Shown piece by piece: positions 35,726-45,062 of a stretch of DNA of 64,000 nucleotides. How positions within the stretch are numbered: the stretch's first letter is position 1; each line of letters begins with the position of its first letter. Source of the DNA: Flavobacterium psychrophilum DSM 3660 = ATCC 49418 (GTDB taxonomy: Bacteria > Bacteroidota > Bacteroidia > Flavobacteriales > Flavobacteriaceae); the NCBI RefSeq assembly GCF_002217405.1, contig NZ_MUHE01000018.1, forward strand, positions 33,621 to 97,620, written 5' to 3'. The notes under the pieces were generated by a model. It saw only the letters and a list, made by a program, of their open reading frames with translations, searched no databases and was not told the origin of the DNA. Made by a program: the position numbers and the translations under genes.

Positions 35726-36502
35726 TTATGTAATTATTTTTTTTTTGAAAAATTGTATCGTTTTTTCAAAAAAATCGGCAGGGTTTTCGGCATGAAGCCA
35801 GTGTCCTGCGTTTGAAATAGTTTGTATTTCTGCTTTTGGAAAATGATGCAAAATGGTCTCGAAATCTGAATCTAATATATAATCGGATTTATCGCCACGT
35901 AAAAATAAGGTTTCTTTTTTAAATATATTATTAAAAGGCAAAGCTTTTCCAATACTTTCTATTTTCTCATTAAATACTTTCAAATTGAAACGGAAAGCCA
36001 ATTGTCCTGGTTCTTGCCAATATAAATTTTTGAGCAAGAATTGTCTGGTTCCAAAATCGGAAATATATTTAGAAACGATTGCTTCAGCTTCTGTGCGTGA
36101 TGGTTTTTTTGAAAAATCGACTGCATTGAGTGCGGCTAAAATGGTTTGGTGGTGTGCTGGATAAAACTTAGGACCAATATCAGCCACCACTAGTTTATTT
36201 ACTAATTCCGGATAAACTGTTGCAAGCAGCATAACTACTTTGCCGCCCATAGAGTGTCCTATTAGATTAACAGAGGTTAGATGATGAAACTTGCAATAAT
36301 TAACCACATCTTGTACCATTATTTGATAATTAAAATCATCAGAATGAAAAGATTTTCCGTGGTTTCGCAAATCTAACGCATGAACCTGAAATCCTTGTTC
36401 TGCATATTTTGTGGCGAGTGTTTTCCAATTGTCTGACATGCCTAAAAATCCGTGGAGAATTAGGAGTGGGAAGCCTTGACCTTCTATTTTTGAAAAAAGC
36501 AT
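35726..36502 (-). CDS. Alpha/beta hydrolase of the YbfF type
   Basis: The 258-aa cytoplasmic protein has LHGFLGMSDNWK (16-27), nucleophile elbow GHSMGG with Ser84, an Asp candidate in RGDKSDYI (about 213) and catalytic His in NAGHWLHAENP (about 235). LDLRNHGKS (44-51) is typical of the YbfF esterase group. Substrate unknown. It is not closely similar to the hydrolase at 14500. A gap of about 97 bp separates it from the divergent ABC transporter gene. Confidence 0.88.
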   Translation of the reverse strand: MLFSKIEGQGFPLLILHGFLGMSDNWKTLATKYAEQGFQVHALDLRNHGKSFHSDDFNYQIMVQDVVNYCKFHHLTSVNLIGHSMGGKVVMLLATVYPELVNKLVVADIGPKFYPAHHQTILAALNAVDFSKKPSRTEAEAIVSKYISDFGTRQFLLKNLYWQEPGQLAFRFNLKVFNEKIESIGKALPFNNIFKKETLFLRGDKSDYILDSDFETILHHFPKAEIQTISNAGHWLHAENPADFFEKTIQFFKKKIIT

Positions 36503-36599
36503 GTTATTTTATATTTTATACCGCAAAAATAATTGTTTAATTTTTAAAAAAGCTTATTTTTAAAAACTTAAAAAAAACACCCTGCAACAGCATTGCTTT

Positions 36600-37493
36600 A
36601 TGAAAATAATTAAAACGCTTTTTTTAGTTCGACTTCGCAGATTGGTGGCTAAAGACGATTTTTTAGCTATGTTTCTTGTAGTTATCGCCTATTTACTAAT
36701 TCCTTTCTTTTTGAATGGTGTTTTTGATAAGGTTAAAAATTATTTACTCTTCATTACGTTAGAAGGTCTAGCGTATCATACTAACAGAAAAGATTTAGAA
36801 TTGTTAAAGCTAAATAAAAACTACAAACTCATTCTATTTGGGGAATATTTTATTTACACGTTACCTTATCTTATTTTATTTATTATAAACAAAGAATACT
36901 TACTGGGATTTACATTGGCATTTATACTGATATTATTTGTGAACTTACCCAAACTAAGCAATACAAAGATAAACTATCCATTTTCTTTAACAGACCCTTT
37001 TTGGCATATTGGTTTTAGGAAAAACAAATTAATCATTGCCATTCCTATTATTGTTTTTTTATTTATCATGGGCGAAAAATCTGGAAACGCCAATTTAAAA
37101 ATAGCAAGCTTACTATTTACAGGAATTATAGCCACGTTTCCTACTTTTGGCAGAGAAGGGATAGAACATATTAAAAGTAGTTTTTATTGTTCGAAAAACT
37201 ACTTAATACAACAAATGACAGCTAATTTAAAAAACACTTTCTTAATTAGCTTGCCTATTTTGCTATGTATAATTCTTTTTAGAAATTGGGATTTATTATT
37301 ATTTGTACCATTACTATTTCTTTTGCCTGTTCTAAATATTCTCATTAAATATAGCTTTTTCGGAAACTCATTTATGCATCAATTTATCTTTGCAGCAGCA
37401 ATAGGAACGATTTATATTGGAACTCCATTTATAATAGCACCATTTTTATACAAAAGATCGTTAACCTTTATAAAAAAAACACAAAATGCTTGA
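36600..37493 (+). CDS. Putative ABC transporter membrane protein
   Basis: A 297-aa integral membrane protein with about seven to eight hydrophobic helices and no signal peptide. I do not recognise conserved motifs. It overlaps the following ATPase gene by 8 bp, which is the reason for calling it the permease of a two-gene ABC system. A long charged loop (about 60-75, LEGLAYHTNRKDLELLKLNKNY) lies after the second helix. Substrate unknown. Confidence 0.7.
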   Translation: MKIIKTLFLVRLRRLVAKDDFLAMFLVVIAYLLIPFFLNGVFDKVKNYLLFITLEGLAYHTNRKDLELLKLNKNYKLILFGEYFIYTLPYLILFIINKEYLLGFTLAFILILFVNLPKLSNTKINYPFSLTDPFWHIGFRKNKLIIAIPIIVFLFIMGEKSGNANLKIASLLFTGIIATFPTFGREGIEHIKSSFYCSKNYLIQQMTANLKNTFLISLPILLCIILFRNWDLLLFVPLLFLLPVLNILIKYSFFGNSFMHQFIFAAAIGTIYIGTPFIIAPFLYKRSLTFIKKTQNA

Positions 37494-38121
37494 TATTAAT
37501 ATTCAGAATAAAAAATATGTACAAAAAGTAATCCTTAAGAACCTTAAACTGTTAGTAAACACAAATGGAATTTTTGGTGTTATTGGTAAAAACGGACAAG
37601 GAAAAACTACTTTTTTTAAATGTATCAAAGATTTAACGCCTTTTGAAGGAACAATTAAATACAAAAACAAACCCCTTATACAAAATGAAATAGCGTGGTG
37701 CGCCACAGAGCCTTTAATTTACGACGAACTTACTACATTAGAATTTTCGAAATTTTACAGAAACCTACTCAATATTAAAGAAGAAATTGCACAAAAATTA
37801 TTTAGTGTCGACGAGAAAAAACTAATAAAAGAGTTTTCGACAGGTATGAAAAAAAAGGCATACCTTAATGCTGTTTTGCAAAAAGAATATGCCATTTATA
37901 TTTTTGACGAGCCTTTTAATGGGTTAGATTTAGAGTCGAATTATATTTTGATGAATTATATTAAGGAAATCTCGAAAACAAGTATTGTGTTTATTTCTTC
38001 ACATATTTTAGAAATTTTATTTAAAAACTGTGATTCGATATTCCTGATAAACAATCAAAATATTGAAGCATTTTCGAAAGAGCAATTTTCATCTATTGAA
38101 GATAAATTATTTTCAATATAA
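37486..38121 (+). CDS. ABC transporter ATP-binding protein
   Basis: This short 211-aa ATPase has Walker A GKNGQGKTT at 34-42, the signature FSTGMKKK (about 116-123, an STG variant of LSGGQ), Walker B YIFDEP (about 138-143) and an H-loop SSH (about 169). The permease overlapping its start by 8 bp is its obvious partner. The small size, the STGM signature and the missing periplasmic or lipoprotein partner suit an exporter or regulatory ABC-2-like pair of unknown substrate. Confidence 0.9.
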   Translation: MLDINIQNKKYVQKVILKNLKLLVNTNGIFGVIGKNGQGKTTFFKCIKDLTPFEGTIKYKNKPLIQNEIAWCATEPLIYDELTTLEFSKFYRNLLNIKEEIAQKLFSVDEKKLIKEFSTGMKKKAYLNAVLQKEYAIYIFDEPFNGLDLESNYILMNYIKEISKTSIVFISSHILEILFKNCDSIFLINNQNIEAFSKEQFSSIEDKLFSI

Positions 38122-38143
38122 AACAAAACCTGAAAACCTAATT

Positions 38144-38872
38144 CTACTTCAACCTCTGCAAATACATATTCACCACATTATCCAAACCTAAATATAAGGA
38201 TTCGGCAATAAGCGCATGACCTATAGAAACTTCCATCAAATTTGGAATATTTTGGTTAAAAAACTGAATATTATCTAAACTTAAATCATGTCCTGCATTG
38301 ACACCAATTCCGAGTTCATGGGCTAAAACAGCAGCTTTCGTATAGGGTTCGATAGCATTTTTGTTACCCAAACCATATTGGTGTGCAAAAGCTTCGGTGT
38401 ACAATTCGATTCTGTCGGTTCCAGTATTTTTTGCTCCTTCAATCATTTCGAGCACTGGATCTACAAATATAGAAACTCGAATGTTATGGCGCTGAAATTC
38501 TTGTGTAATTTCCGTTAAAAACTCTTTGTTTGCAATGGTATTCCAACCCGCATTGGAGGTTAAATTATCATTCCCATCAGGAACCAAGGTTACTTGCGTT
38601 GGTTTTGTTTCTAAAACCAAATCGATAAAGGAACGTTCTAGCGGATTTCCCTCTATATTATATTCGGTGTAAACAATTTGTTTTAAATCGCGTGCATCTT
38701 GGTAACGAATGTGTCTTTCGTCAGGACGTGGATGTATGGTGATTCCTTGCGCTCCAAATTTCTGAATATCGGCAGCCACTTTTAGCAAATCTGGCACATT
38801 TCCGCCACGAGAATTTCGTAAAGTGGCAATTTTATTAATATTTACGCTTAACTTGCATTGATTTTGAGACAT
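38144..38872 (-). CDS. pdxJ: Pyridoxine 5'-phosphate synthase PdxJ
   Basis: PdxJ closes the ring of vitamin B6 by condensing 1-deoxyxylulose 5-phosphate with aminoacetone phosphate. The 242-aa TIM-barrel protein has the family start LSVNINKIATLRNSRGG, HPRPDERHIR (about 48-57), VTLVPD (about 100) and the C-terminal VNAGHDLSLDN (about 196-206) with SIGHALI. Length matches the family. It is convergent with the ABC genes, with only 22 bp between the stops. Confidence 0.96.
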   Translation of the reverse strand: MSQNQCKLSVNINKIATLRNSRGGNVPDLLKVAADIQKFGAQGITIHPRPDERHIRYQDARDLKQIVYTEYNIEGNPLERSFIDLVLETKPTQVTLVPDGNDNLTSNAGWNTIANKEFLTEITQEFQRHNIRVSIFVDPVLEMIEGAKNTGTDRIELYTEAFAHQYGLGNKNAIEPYTKAAVLAHELGIGVNAGHDLSLDNIQFFNQNIPNLMEVSIGHALIAESLYLGLDNVVNMYLQRLK

Positions 38873-38978
38873 TATAAACTTAATTTGTAGTTATAAATGA
38901 CAAAAATACAAACTAAAACAAGCTTAGTAACTTATTTTTTAATTATTTTGCAGTAGATTATTTTATTTTACTACCCCA

Positions 38979-39149
38979 GTGGGTATAATAAATAAAATTT
39001 TAAATTTTCTAAAAAAACACATAGAAACAGAGTTGAATAGACCAATTCTATTTGCTAACACTCGGGTCTTGGTTCGCAAAGCTACGATTTACTATAATAA
39101 GGTGAAACGTCGCTACAAAAATCCGAAAAACTTAGTATCTATGTGGTAA
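38979..39149 (+). CDS. Small basic protein (56 aa), function unknown
   Basis: In the otherwise empty 310-bp gap between pdxJ and the CBS gene, one frame from a GTG at 38979 to a TAA at 39147 encodes 56 residues. It is rich in Lys and Arg, with segments NRPILFANTRVLVRKATIYY and NKVKRRYKNPKNLVSMW. The Trp end, the basic character and the reading-frame quality suggest a real gene. A TTATTTTG box (38943-38950), one base off the -7 consensus, lies upstream. GTG is the only plausible start seen. Function and family unknown to me. Confidence 0.6.
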   Translation: MGIINKILNFLKKHIETELNRPILFANTRVLVRKATIYYNKVKRRYKNPKNLVSMW

Positions 39150-39182
39150 GAAAAACGAATTACATCTAACAGATATTTTATT

Positions 39183-39842
39183 ATGAATACTTTATCAGAC
39201 TATATAAATAACGATTACAAACCGCTCGACATTCACGAAAGTATTGGTATGGCTCAGGATTTTTTTGTAGAAACTCCATTTTCTCATTTTCCAGTTACAG
39301 AAGAAGGTGTTTTTATTGGAAACTTATCTAGTGATGATATAGAAACTTTCGATTTTGATAAAAAAATTATAGATTACAAATATACACTCGAACAATTTTT
39401 TGCCAAAAGCAATTCGATTTGGTTAGAAATCTTAGAAGATTTTGCAAAAAATAAAACCACAATTTTACCTATTATAGACCAGAGTAACAAATACTTAGGC
39501 TATTACGAAATTGCAGACATTATTAGTTTTCTTAACCAAACAACCTTCTTGAAAGAATCTGGAAGCATTATTATTATCGAAAAAAATATTACCGAATATT
39601 CTTTTAGCCAAATTTCACAAATTATAGAAGGCAATAATGGCAAGATTTTAGGGTTGTTTATATCTGATTCTACTGGTGCAAAAACACAAATAACAATTAA
39701 AATTGCAGCTGGTGGCATAAACGAAATTATTCAAACTTTTCGTCGTTACGACTATGAAATTATTTCTGACCATCAAGAAGATAATTACATAAACAATCTA
39801 AAAGAACGCTCGGAATATCTAGACAAATACCTTAATATATAA
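39183..39842 (+). CDS. CBS-domain protein
   Basis: A 219-aa cytoplasmic protein with two CBS-like repeats in the first 120 residues: LDIHESIGMAQDFFVETPFSHFPV (about 17-40), then TTILPIIDQSNKYLGYYEI (about 92-110). It continues with an ACT-like C-terminal region (about 125-200: IIIEKNITEYSFSQISQIIE). CBS pairs usually bind adenine nucleotides. No catalytic domain is present, so a regulatory role is likely but the partner is unknown. It precedes nadK on the same strand, a neighbourhood I recall as common in Flavobacteria. Confidence 0.8.
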   Translation: MNTLSDYINNDYKPLDIHESIGMAQDFFVETPFSHFPVTEEGVFIGNLSSDDIETFDFDKKIIDYKYTLEQFFAKSNSIWLEILEDFAKNKTTILPIIDQSNKYLGYYEIADIISFLNQTTFLKESGSIIIIEKNITEYSFSQISQIIEGNNGKILGLFISDSTGAKTQITIKIAAGGINEIIQTFRRYDYEIISDHQEDNYINNLKERSEYLDKYLNI

Positions 39843-39858
39843 ATGTTCGCAGATTTGT

Positions 39859-39908
39859 TTGGTTGGTTAATCGTATAACCGATTAAACAAAAAACCGATT
39901 AACGATTA
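39859..39908. repeat. GATTAA/TTAATC fold-back repeat between the CBS gene and nadK
   Basis: The gap holds GGTTGGTTAATCG, ATAACCGATTAAAC, AAACCGATTAACG in succession, allowing TTAATCG to pair with CGATTAA. It recalls the inverted repeat at 9068-9101 (GTTAACCGATTAAACGA). No gene or clear promoter box is seen in it. Confidence 0.55.
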
Positions 39909-39918
39909 AATAAGAAAA

Positions 39919-40803
39919 ATGAAAATAGCTGTTTTCGGACAATTCTATCAGAATTCGACATCGCCAATTATTGCGCGATTGTTTGCTTTTTTGAATCAAA
40001 ATAACATTCAAGTTGTTATTGAAGAAAAATTTGCTGCAATTTTAATCGAAAACAAATCGATTGCAAATACCTACCAAAAATTTAGTTCTCACAAAGATTT
40101 AGACAAAAGCTTCGAAATGCTTATAAGCGTTGGTGGAGACGGAACTTTCTTAAGAGCCACAACATTGGTTAGAAATTCTGGAATTCCAATTTTAGGAATA
40201 AATGCAGGCAGATTAGGCTTTCTGGCAACCGTACAGCAAGAAAACATTGAGACTTTCCTACAATTAGTTTTAGAAAAAAAATATACCATCTCTAAACGCA
40301 CTTTATTAAGTTTAAAATGCGCTAGTAAAATTGAAGAAATAAAGGATTTAAATTTTGCTATGAATGAAATTACAGTAAGCCGAAAAGACACCACTTCGAT
40401 GATTACCATTGAAACCTATTTGAACGGAGAATACTTAAATTCTTATTGGGCAGACGGCTTAATTATATCAACACCAACAGGCTCTACGGGTTACTCTATG
40501 AGTTGCGGAGGCCCCATCCTTACACCCGAAGCAAACTGTTTAGTTATAACCCCTATTGCGCCACACAACCTAAACGCAAGACCGCTTGTAATCCCTGACA
40601 ATACCGAAATAAAATTGAAGGTTTCTGGCCGTGAAGAAAATTACTTAGTTTCGCTAGATTCTAGAATTGCATCGGTAAAAAACGAGGATATTTTGACCAT
40701 CAAAAAAACACCTTTTAAGATTAATATGATCGAAATTCCAGAAGAAACTTTCCTAAAAACACTACGCAATAAACTACTTTGGGGCGAAGACAAACGAAAT
40801 TAA
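39919..40803 (+). CDS. nadK: NAD kinase
   Basis: NAD kinase phosphorylates NAD to NADP. The 294-aa protein has the diagnostic GGDGT motif (72-76), the conserved NEIT (about 152-155) with following Ser/Thr-rich strand, and TPTGSTGYSMSCGGPI (about 190-205) of the ATP/NAD site. Length is typical. It completes, with nadE at 17562, two separate NAD(P) cofactor genes in this window. Confidence 0.96.
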   Translation: MKIAVFGQFYQNSTSPIIARLFAFLNQNNIQVVIEEKFAAILIENKSIANTYQKFSSHKDLDKSFEMLISVGGDGTFLRATTLVRNSGIPILGINAGRLGFLATVQQENIETFLQLVLEKKYTISKRTLLSLKCASKIEEIKDLNFAMNEITVSRKDTTSMITIETYLNGEYLNSYWADGLIISTPTGSTGYSMSCGGPILTPEANCLVITPIAPHNLNARPLVIPDNTEIKLKVSGREENYLVSLDSRIASVKNEDILTIKKTPFKINMIEIPEETFLKTLRNKLLWGEDKRN

Positions 40804-40890
40804 TTTTACCCAAAAATACTACAACACCTCTTTTTTCGTTTCTACATTAATACCAGAAAATAATTATTTGCTCTGGATAACAAATTTCAC

Positions 40891-40920
40891 TTTGTTAAGT
40901 GTTCAGAATTAGTATATTTG
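40891..40920 (+). promoter_or_regulatory. Predicted promoter of the porG-uppS-bamA-skp operon
   Basis: TTTG at 40891-40894, an 18-nt spacer, then TATATTTG at 40913-40920 followed by CACCC: a near-perfect Bacteroidota -33/-7 promoter. The predicted transcription start near 40926 gives a 12-14 nt leader before the ATG at 40939. Confidence 0.8.
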
Positions 40921-40938
40921 CACCCTTATTAAAAATAA

Positions 40939-41622
40939 ATGAGAAAAACGACTTACATATTAACCTTATTCTTTCTGTTTCAGATAGCTAACGCACAAAC
41001 ACATGAAATTGGCGTTTTTGCTGGAGGAAGTAATTTTATAGGAGATGTAGGAAGCACTGATTATATAAACCCTAGACATGTTGCTTTTGGCTTATTATAC
41101 AAATGGAACGTAAACCCTAGGTATTCATGGCGTTTGTCTGCAATGCAATCTAAAGTTGGAGGTAATGATTTTGCTGCTGCAAATACAGCAAGAAAAAACC
41201 GTGGACTAAATTTTGAAAACACTATAACTGAATTTTCCGCAGGATTCGAATTTAATTTTTTCGATTTCAACCTACATAAATTCGGTTTTGTTTCTACCCC
41301 ATACCTATATTCAGGAGTAAGTTATTATCTTTCTGATAACTTGTACACTATTAATAAAAAACACTATTCAAGTGGTGTTTCTGGCGGGGTAGCACTTCCA
41401 ATAATAGCAGGATTTAAAGCCAAAATTTCAGATAATTTTATTTTAGGACTTGAAGCTGGAGCTCGTTACACCTTTTCTGATGACCTAGATGGAAGTATCC
41501 CCCAAAAAAAGGAGTTTAAACAGTATGCGTTTGGCAACACAAACAGCAAAGATTGGTATGTATTTACTGGACTTACGCTAACTTATACCTTTGGAAACAA
41601 ACCTTGCTATTGTAACGACTAA
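40939..41622 (+). CDS. porG: PorG-like outer-membrane protein of the type IX secretion system (DUF6089 family)
   Basis: The 227-aa product has a signal peptide (MRKTTYILTLFFLFQIANAQ) and then alternating beta strands such as HEIGVFAGGSNFIGDVG and YWNVNPRYS-type turns, ending in CYCND. PorG of Porphyromonas gingivalis is an outer-membrane barrel needed for the type IX system and is encoded just before uppS, bamA and skp-like genes. The same order here is the main reason for the name. Sequence alone would support only 'small outer-membrane beta-barrel'. Confidence 0.75.
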   Translation: MRKTTYILTLFFLFQIANAQTHEIGVFAGGSNFIGDVGSTDYINPRHVAFGLLYKWNVNPRYSWRLSAMQSKVGGNDFAAANTARKNRGLNFENTITEFSAGFEFNFFDFNLHKFGFVSTPYLYSGVSYYLSDNLYTINKKHYSSGVSGGVALPIIAGFKAKISDNFILGLEAGARYTFSDDLDGSIPQKKEFKQYAFGNTNSKDWYVFTGLTLTYTFGNKPCYCND

Positions 41623-41628
41623 TCGAAA

Positions 41629-42369
41629 ATGAGCCTACTAAAAGATATAAACAACAGTAACCTTCCCAAACATCTCGCCATTATTATGGACGGGAATGGT
41701 CGTTGGGCAAAAAAACAAGGATTCCTACGTGCCATTGGTCACGAAAACGGAACTAAATCTGTAAAAGTAATAGTAGAAGCTTGTGCGAAAATAGGAATAG
41801 AAAATCTAACATTATATACTTTTTCGACCGAAAATTGGAACCGTCCAAAATTAGAAGTCGATTTGTTAATGAAAATACTAATTAATTCCTTAAAAAAAGA
41901 ATTAGCAACCTTAGTAAAAAACAACATAAAGTTAAATTCGATAGGAAACCTTGATAATTTACCAAAATCAGTTCAAAAAGAATTGCTCGAAGTAATAGCG
42001 CAAACAAAAAACAATACCAGAATGACCCTTACCTTAGCATTAAGCTACGGATCGAGAGAAGAAATCATAAATGCTGTTAAAATAATTAGTGATAAAGTTA
42101 AAAATAATATAATTTCAATAGATTCTATTGACGATTCAATATTAAATAAGCATCTTTACACGCATAATCTACCTGATGTAGATTTAGTAATAAGAACAAG
42201 TGGCGAACACCGCATTAGTAATTTTCTGTTATGGCAAATAGCTTACGCAGAATTTTATTTTACATATGTATTGTGGCCAGATTTTAGTGAAGAAAATTTA
42301 TATGAAGCCATTATTAGCTATCAAAAAAGAGAACGTAGATTTGGAAAAACAAGTGAACAGATTAAATAA
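41629..42369 (+). CDS. uppS: Isoprenyl transferase UppS (undecaprenyl diphosphate synthase)
   Basis: UppS makes the cis-polyprenyl carrier lipid used by MraY, MurG and others. The 246-aa protein has the Asp21 motif IIMDGNGRWAKKQG (18-31), GHENG (about 37), and the C-terminal DLVIRTSGEHRISNFLLWQ (about 186-204), all diagnostic of cis-prenyltransferases. It starts six bases after porG and overlaps the bamA start, so it is in the same operon. Confidence 0.96.
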   Translation: MSLLKDINNSNLPKHLAIIMDGNGRWAKKQGFLRAIGHENGTKSVKVIVEACAKIGIENLTLYTFSTENWNRPKLEVDLLMKILINSLKKELATLVKNNIKLNSIGNLDNLPKSVQKELLEVIAQTKNNTRMTLTLALSYGSREEIINAVKIISDKVKNNIISIDSIDDSILNKHLYTHNLPDVDLVIRTSGEHRISNFLLWQIAYAEFYFTYVLWPDFSEENLYEAIISYQKRERRFGKTSEQIK

Positions 42370-45022
42370 TTTATTTAATACCGTAAATAGTACAAAATTA
42401 GTACTATTATTTTTATTTTTAGGTAGCGCAGTACAAGTTAACGCACAAGATCGAGTTCCTTTCGATCAAGGAAAAACTTATATATTAAAAAAAGTTAGCG
42501 TTACAGGTAAAATAACCTATAACGAACAAACTATTGTAACCTTTGCGGGTCTCACAAAAGGAGAAAGCATCACAATTCCTGGAGAAGAAATAAGCAATTC
42601 GATAAAAAAACTATGGAAACTAGGGTTATATAACGATGTTAACTTTTATATAGATAAGATAGAGGGCGACAGCATTTCTCTAGAACTAAATATTAATGAA
42701 CTTCCAAAACTAAAAGAAGTAAAGTTTATAGGCATTAAAAAAGGAAAACTAGAATCTATCACAAAAGACACGGAACTAACTCCTGAAAAAATAGTTAACG
42801 AAAACCTTATTACAACCACTAAAAATTATATTGAAAACAAATATAAAAAAGAAGGGTACTACAATACAAAAGTAAATATCGCAACTACCGAAGATACCGA
42901 AACTATAAACCATGTAAATATGGTTGTAAATGTAGATAAAGGTAAAAAAGTTAAAGTATCAAAAATCACTGTAAATGGGAATACACAATTTACAGATGAA
43001 AAAATTCGTTCTGCCATGAAAAACACAAAACAACAAAGTGTTTTTCGTATCTTAAAATCATCTAAATACATAAAAGATAAGTACAAAGAAGACTTAACAT
43101 CAATTATAAACAAGTACAAAGAAAACGGATATCGTGATGCAAGAATAATATCCGATTCCGTAACTTACGAAAAAGAAAAAAACACAGTAGCCATTAGTAT
43201 AAATGTCGAAGAAGGAAATAAATATTATTTTGGAGATATTAAATTTTTAGGAAATACGATTTACAATGACCAATTATTAGGTAGAGTTTTAGGTATCAAA
43301 AAAGGCGATGTTTACAACGGTGTTTTACTAGAAAAAAGAATTGCAGACAAATCTAGTCCAGATAGTGAAGACTTAACCAATTTATACCAAAACAATGGAT
43401 ACCTTTTTTCTACCATAAACCCAGTTGAAGTTTCTACGGCAAACAACATCATCAATATGGAAATTCGTGTAACCGAAGGACCATTAGCATATTTTAACAA
43501 AATATCAGTTGTAGGAAATGACAAGACAAATGACAAAGTTATATATAGAGAACTTCGCACAAAACCAGGAAACATATACAGCAAAGAAACATTAATTAGA
43601 ACCATTCGTGAGATAGGACAATTAGGCTTTTTTGATCCCGAATCTATAAAACCAGATTTCGAAAATGTAGATCCCGCAGCAGGAACCGTAGATATTAAAT
43701 ACCATTTAGTAGAAAAAGGAGCCAGCCAAATAGAGCTACAAGGTGGTTACGGTGGTGGTGGATTTATAGGAACGCTAGGGCTTTCTTTTAACAACTTTTC
43801 TATTGGAAATATTTTTAATAAAAAATCATACAGACCATTACCTATGGGTGACGGTCAGAAAGTATCTTTACGTTTACAAGCAAGTACAAATTTTCAGACA
43901 TACAGTTTCTCTTTCTCTGAACCATGGTTTGGAGGCAAAAAACCAATAAGCTTCTCGACATCATTAGCTTTTACAAAACAATTTGGCTACGACTTAACAT
44001 ACAGAACAGACAAATCGAAATACATGAACATATTTTCGGCTTCTATAGGAATTGCAAAAAAACTAGAGATTCCAGATGATTATTTTGTGTTATCACATGC
44101 CATAAGTTATCAACATTATGATTTAAATAATTACTATGGAGGTCTATTTACCTTTGCCAATGGAGCATCAAGAAACTTAGCTTACACCATAGGAATAAGC
44201 AGAAACAGTAAAGGAAACAACCCTATTTTTCCTACTTATGGTTCAGACTTTAGTCTTACAGGAAAATTTACTTTACCGTATTCATCATTTAGCGGGATAA
44301 ACTATAGTAACTTAGAAAACCTAGAAGAGTATAAGAAAAGAGATACAAATGGTGCTAGATCAAATCAATTAGACGGTAACGGTAATGTAGTAAGATTGGG
44401 TGACTATTTAGATGCCAATGGAAACAAAGTTGACAATTATAACTTAGCAGCAGCTGATAATGCAAAAGTAGATCAGAAAAAATACAATTGGTTAGAATAT
44501 TATAAGATAAAATTTAAAGCCGAATGGTTTACAACTCTTTATGGCAAGTTAGTTTTACGCACACTAGGAGAATTTGGTTATCTGGGAGCATACAATCAAG
44601 GAAGAGGAATTGTTCCTTTTGAAAGATTTGTTGTTGGTGGAGACGGATTGGGCGGAAATTACATGACCAGTAACGAGAACATACAAGTAAGAGGCTATAA
44701 AAATAACGGAAGTTTATCTGTACACAGAAGCAGCGGAGATCCAATTTATAATAAATTTTCATTAGAATTAAGATACCCAATAACCCTAAAACAAGCGGCA
44801 TCTATTTATGCCCTTAGTTTCGTAGAAGGAGCAGGATCGTATGATAATTTCAAAACCTACAATCCATTCATACTGCAACGCTCTGCCGGTGTAGGACTAA
44901 GAGTATTCATGCCAGCATTTGGACTATTAGGAATAGATTTCGGACATGGTTTCGATGCGCCACAAGGGTCAAATGAGAAAAACGGTTGGGAAACACATTT
45001 TATAATAGGTCAACAATTTTAA
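42353..45022 (+). CDS. bamA: Outer-membrane assembly factor BamA
   Basis: BamA inserts beta-barrel proteins into the outer membrane. The protein has POTRA domains from about residue 40 to 400 (for example LKKVSVTGKITYN, VSKITVNGNTQFTDEK, GDIKFLGNTIYND, FNKISVVGNDKTND). A C-terminal 16-strand barrel follows, ending GWETHFIIGQQF with a terminal aromatic, as barrels do. I prefer the GTG at 42353, which gives a signal peptide ending in VQVNAQ and only 17 bp overlap with uppS. An ATG at 42302 (68 bp overlap) is the alternative. About 889 aa. Confidence 0.93.
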   Translation: MNRLNNLFNTVNSTKLVLLFLFLGSAVQVNAQDRVPFDQGKTYILKKVSVTGKITYNEQTIVTFAGLTKGESITIPGEEISNSIKKLWKLGLYNDVNFYIDKIEGDSISLELNINELPKLKEVKFIGIKKGKLESITKDTELTPEKIVNENLITTTKNYIENKYKKEGYYNTKVNIATTEDTETINHVNMVVNVDKGKKVKVSKITVNGNTQFTDEKIRSAMKNTKQQSVFRILKSSKYIKDKYKEDLTSIINKYKENGYRDARIISDSVTYEKEKNTVAISINVEEGNKYYFGDIKFLGNTIYNDQLLGRVLGIKKGDVYNGVLLEKRIADKSSPDSEDLTNLYQNNGYLFSTINPVEVSTANNIINMEIRVTEGPLAYFNKISVVGNDKTNDKVIYRELRTKPGNIYSKETLIRTIREIGQLGFFDPESIKPDFENVDPAAGTVDIKYHLVEKGASQIELQGGYGGGGFIGTLGLSFNNFSIGNIFNKKSYRPLPMGDGQKVSLRLQASTNFQTYSFSFSEPWFGGKKPISFSTSLAFTKQFGYDLTYRTDKSKYMNIFSASIGIAKKLEIPDDYFVLSHAISYQHYDLNNYYGGLFTFANGASRNLAYTIGISRNSKGNNPIFPTYGSDFSLTGKFTLPYSSFSGINYSNLENLEEYKKRDTNGARSNQLDGNGNVVRLGDYLDANGNKVDNYNLAAADNAKVDQKKYNWLEYYKIKFKAEWFTTLYGKLVLRTLGEFGYLGAYNQGRGIVPFERFVVGGDGLGGNYMTSNENIQVRGYKNNGSLSVHRSSGDPIYNKFSLELRYPITLKQAASIYALSFVEGAGSYDNFKTYNPFILQRSAGVGLRVFMPAFGLLGIDFGHGFDAPQGSNEKNGWETHFIIGQQF

Positions 45023-45023
45023 T

Positions 45024-45031
45024 TATATTTG
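45024..45031 (+). promoter_or_regulatory. Possible internal promoter box before the first skp gene
   Basis: TATATTTG, an exact TAnnTTTG match, begins two bases after the bamA stop and lies 31 bp before the ATG at 45063. No -33 partner is evident. It could give extra transcription of the two chaperone genes. Confidence 0.4.
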
Positions 45032-45062
45032 GCACGATAGTTGAATTTAACATTATACGCTT

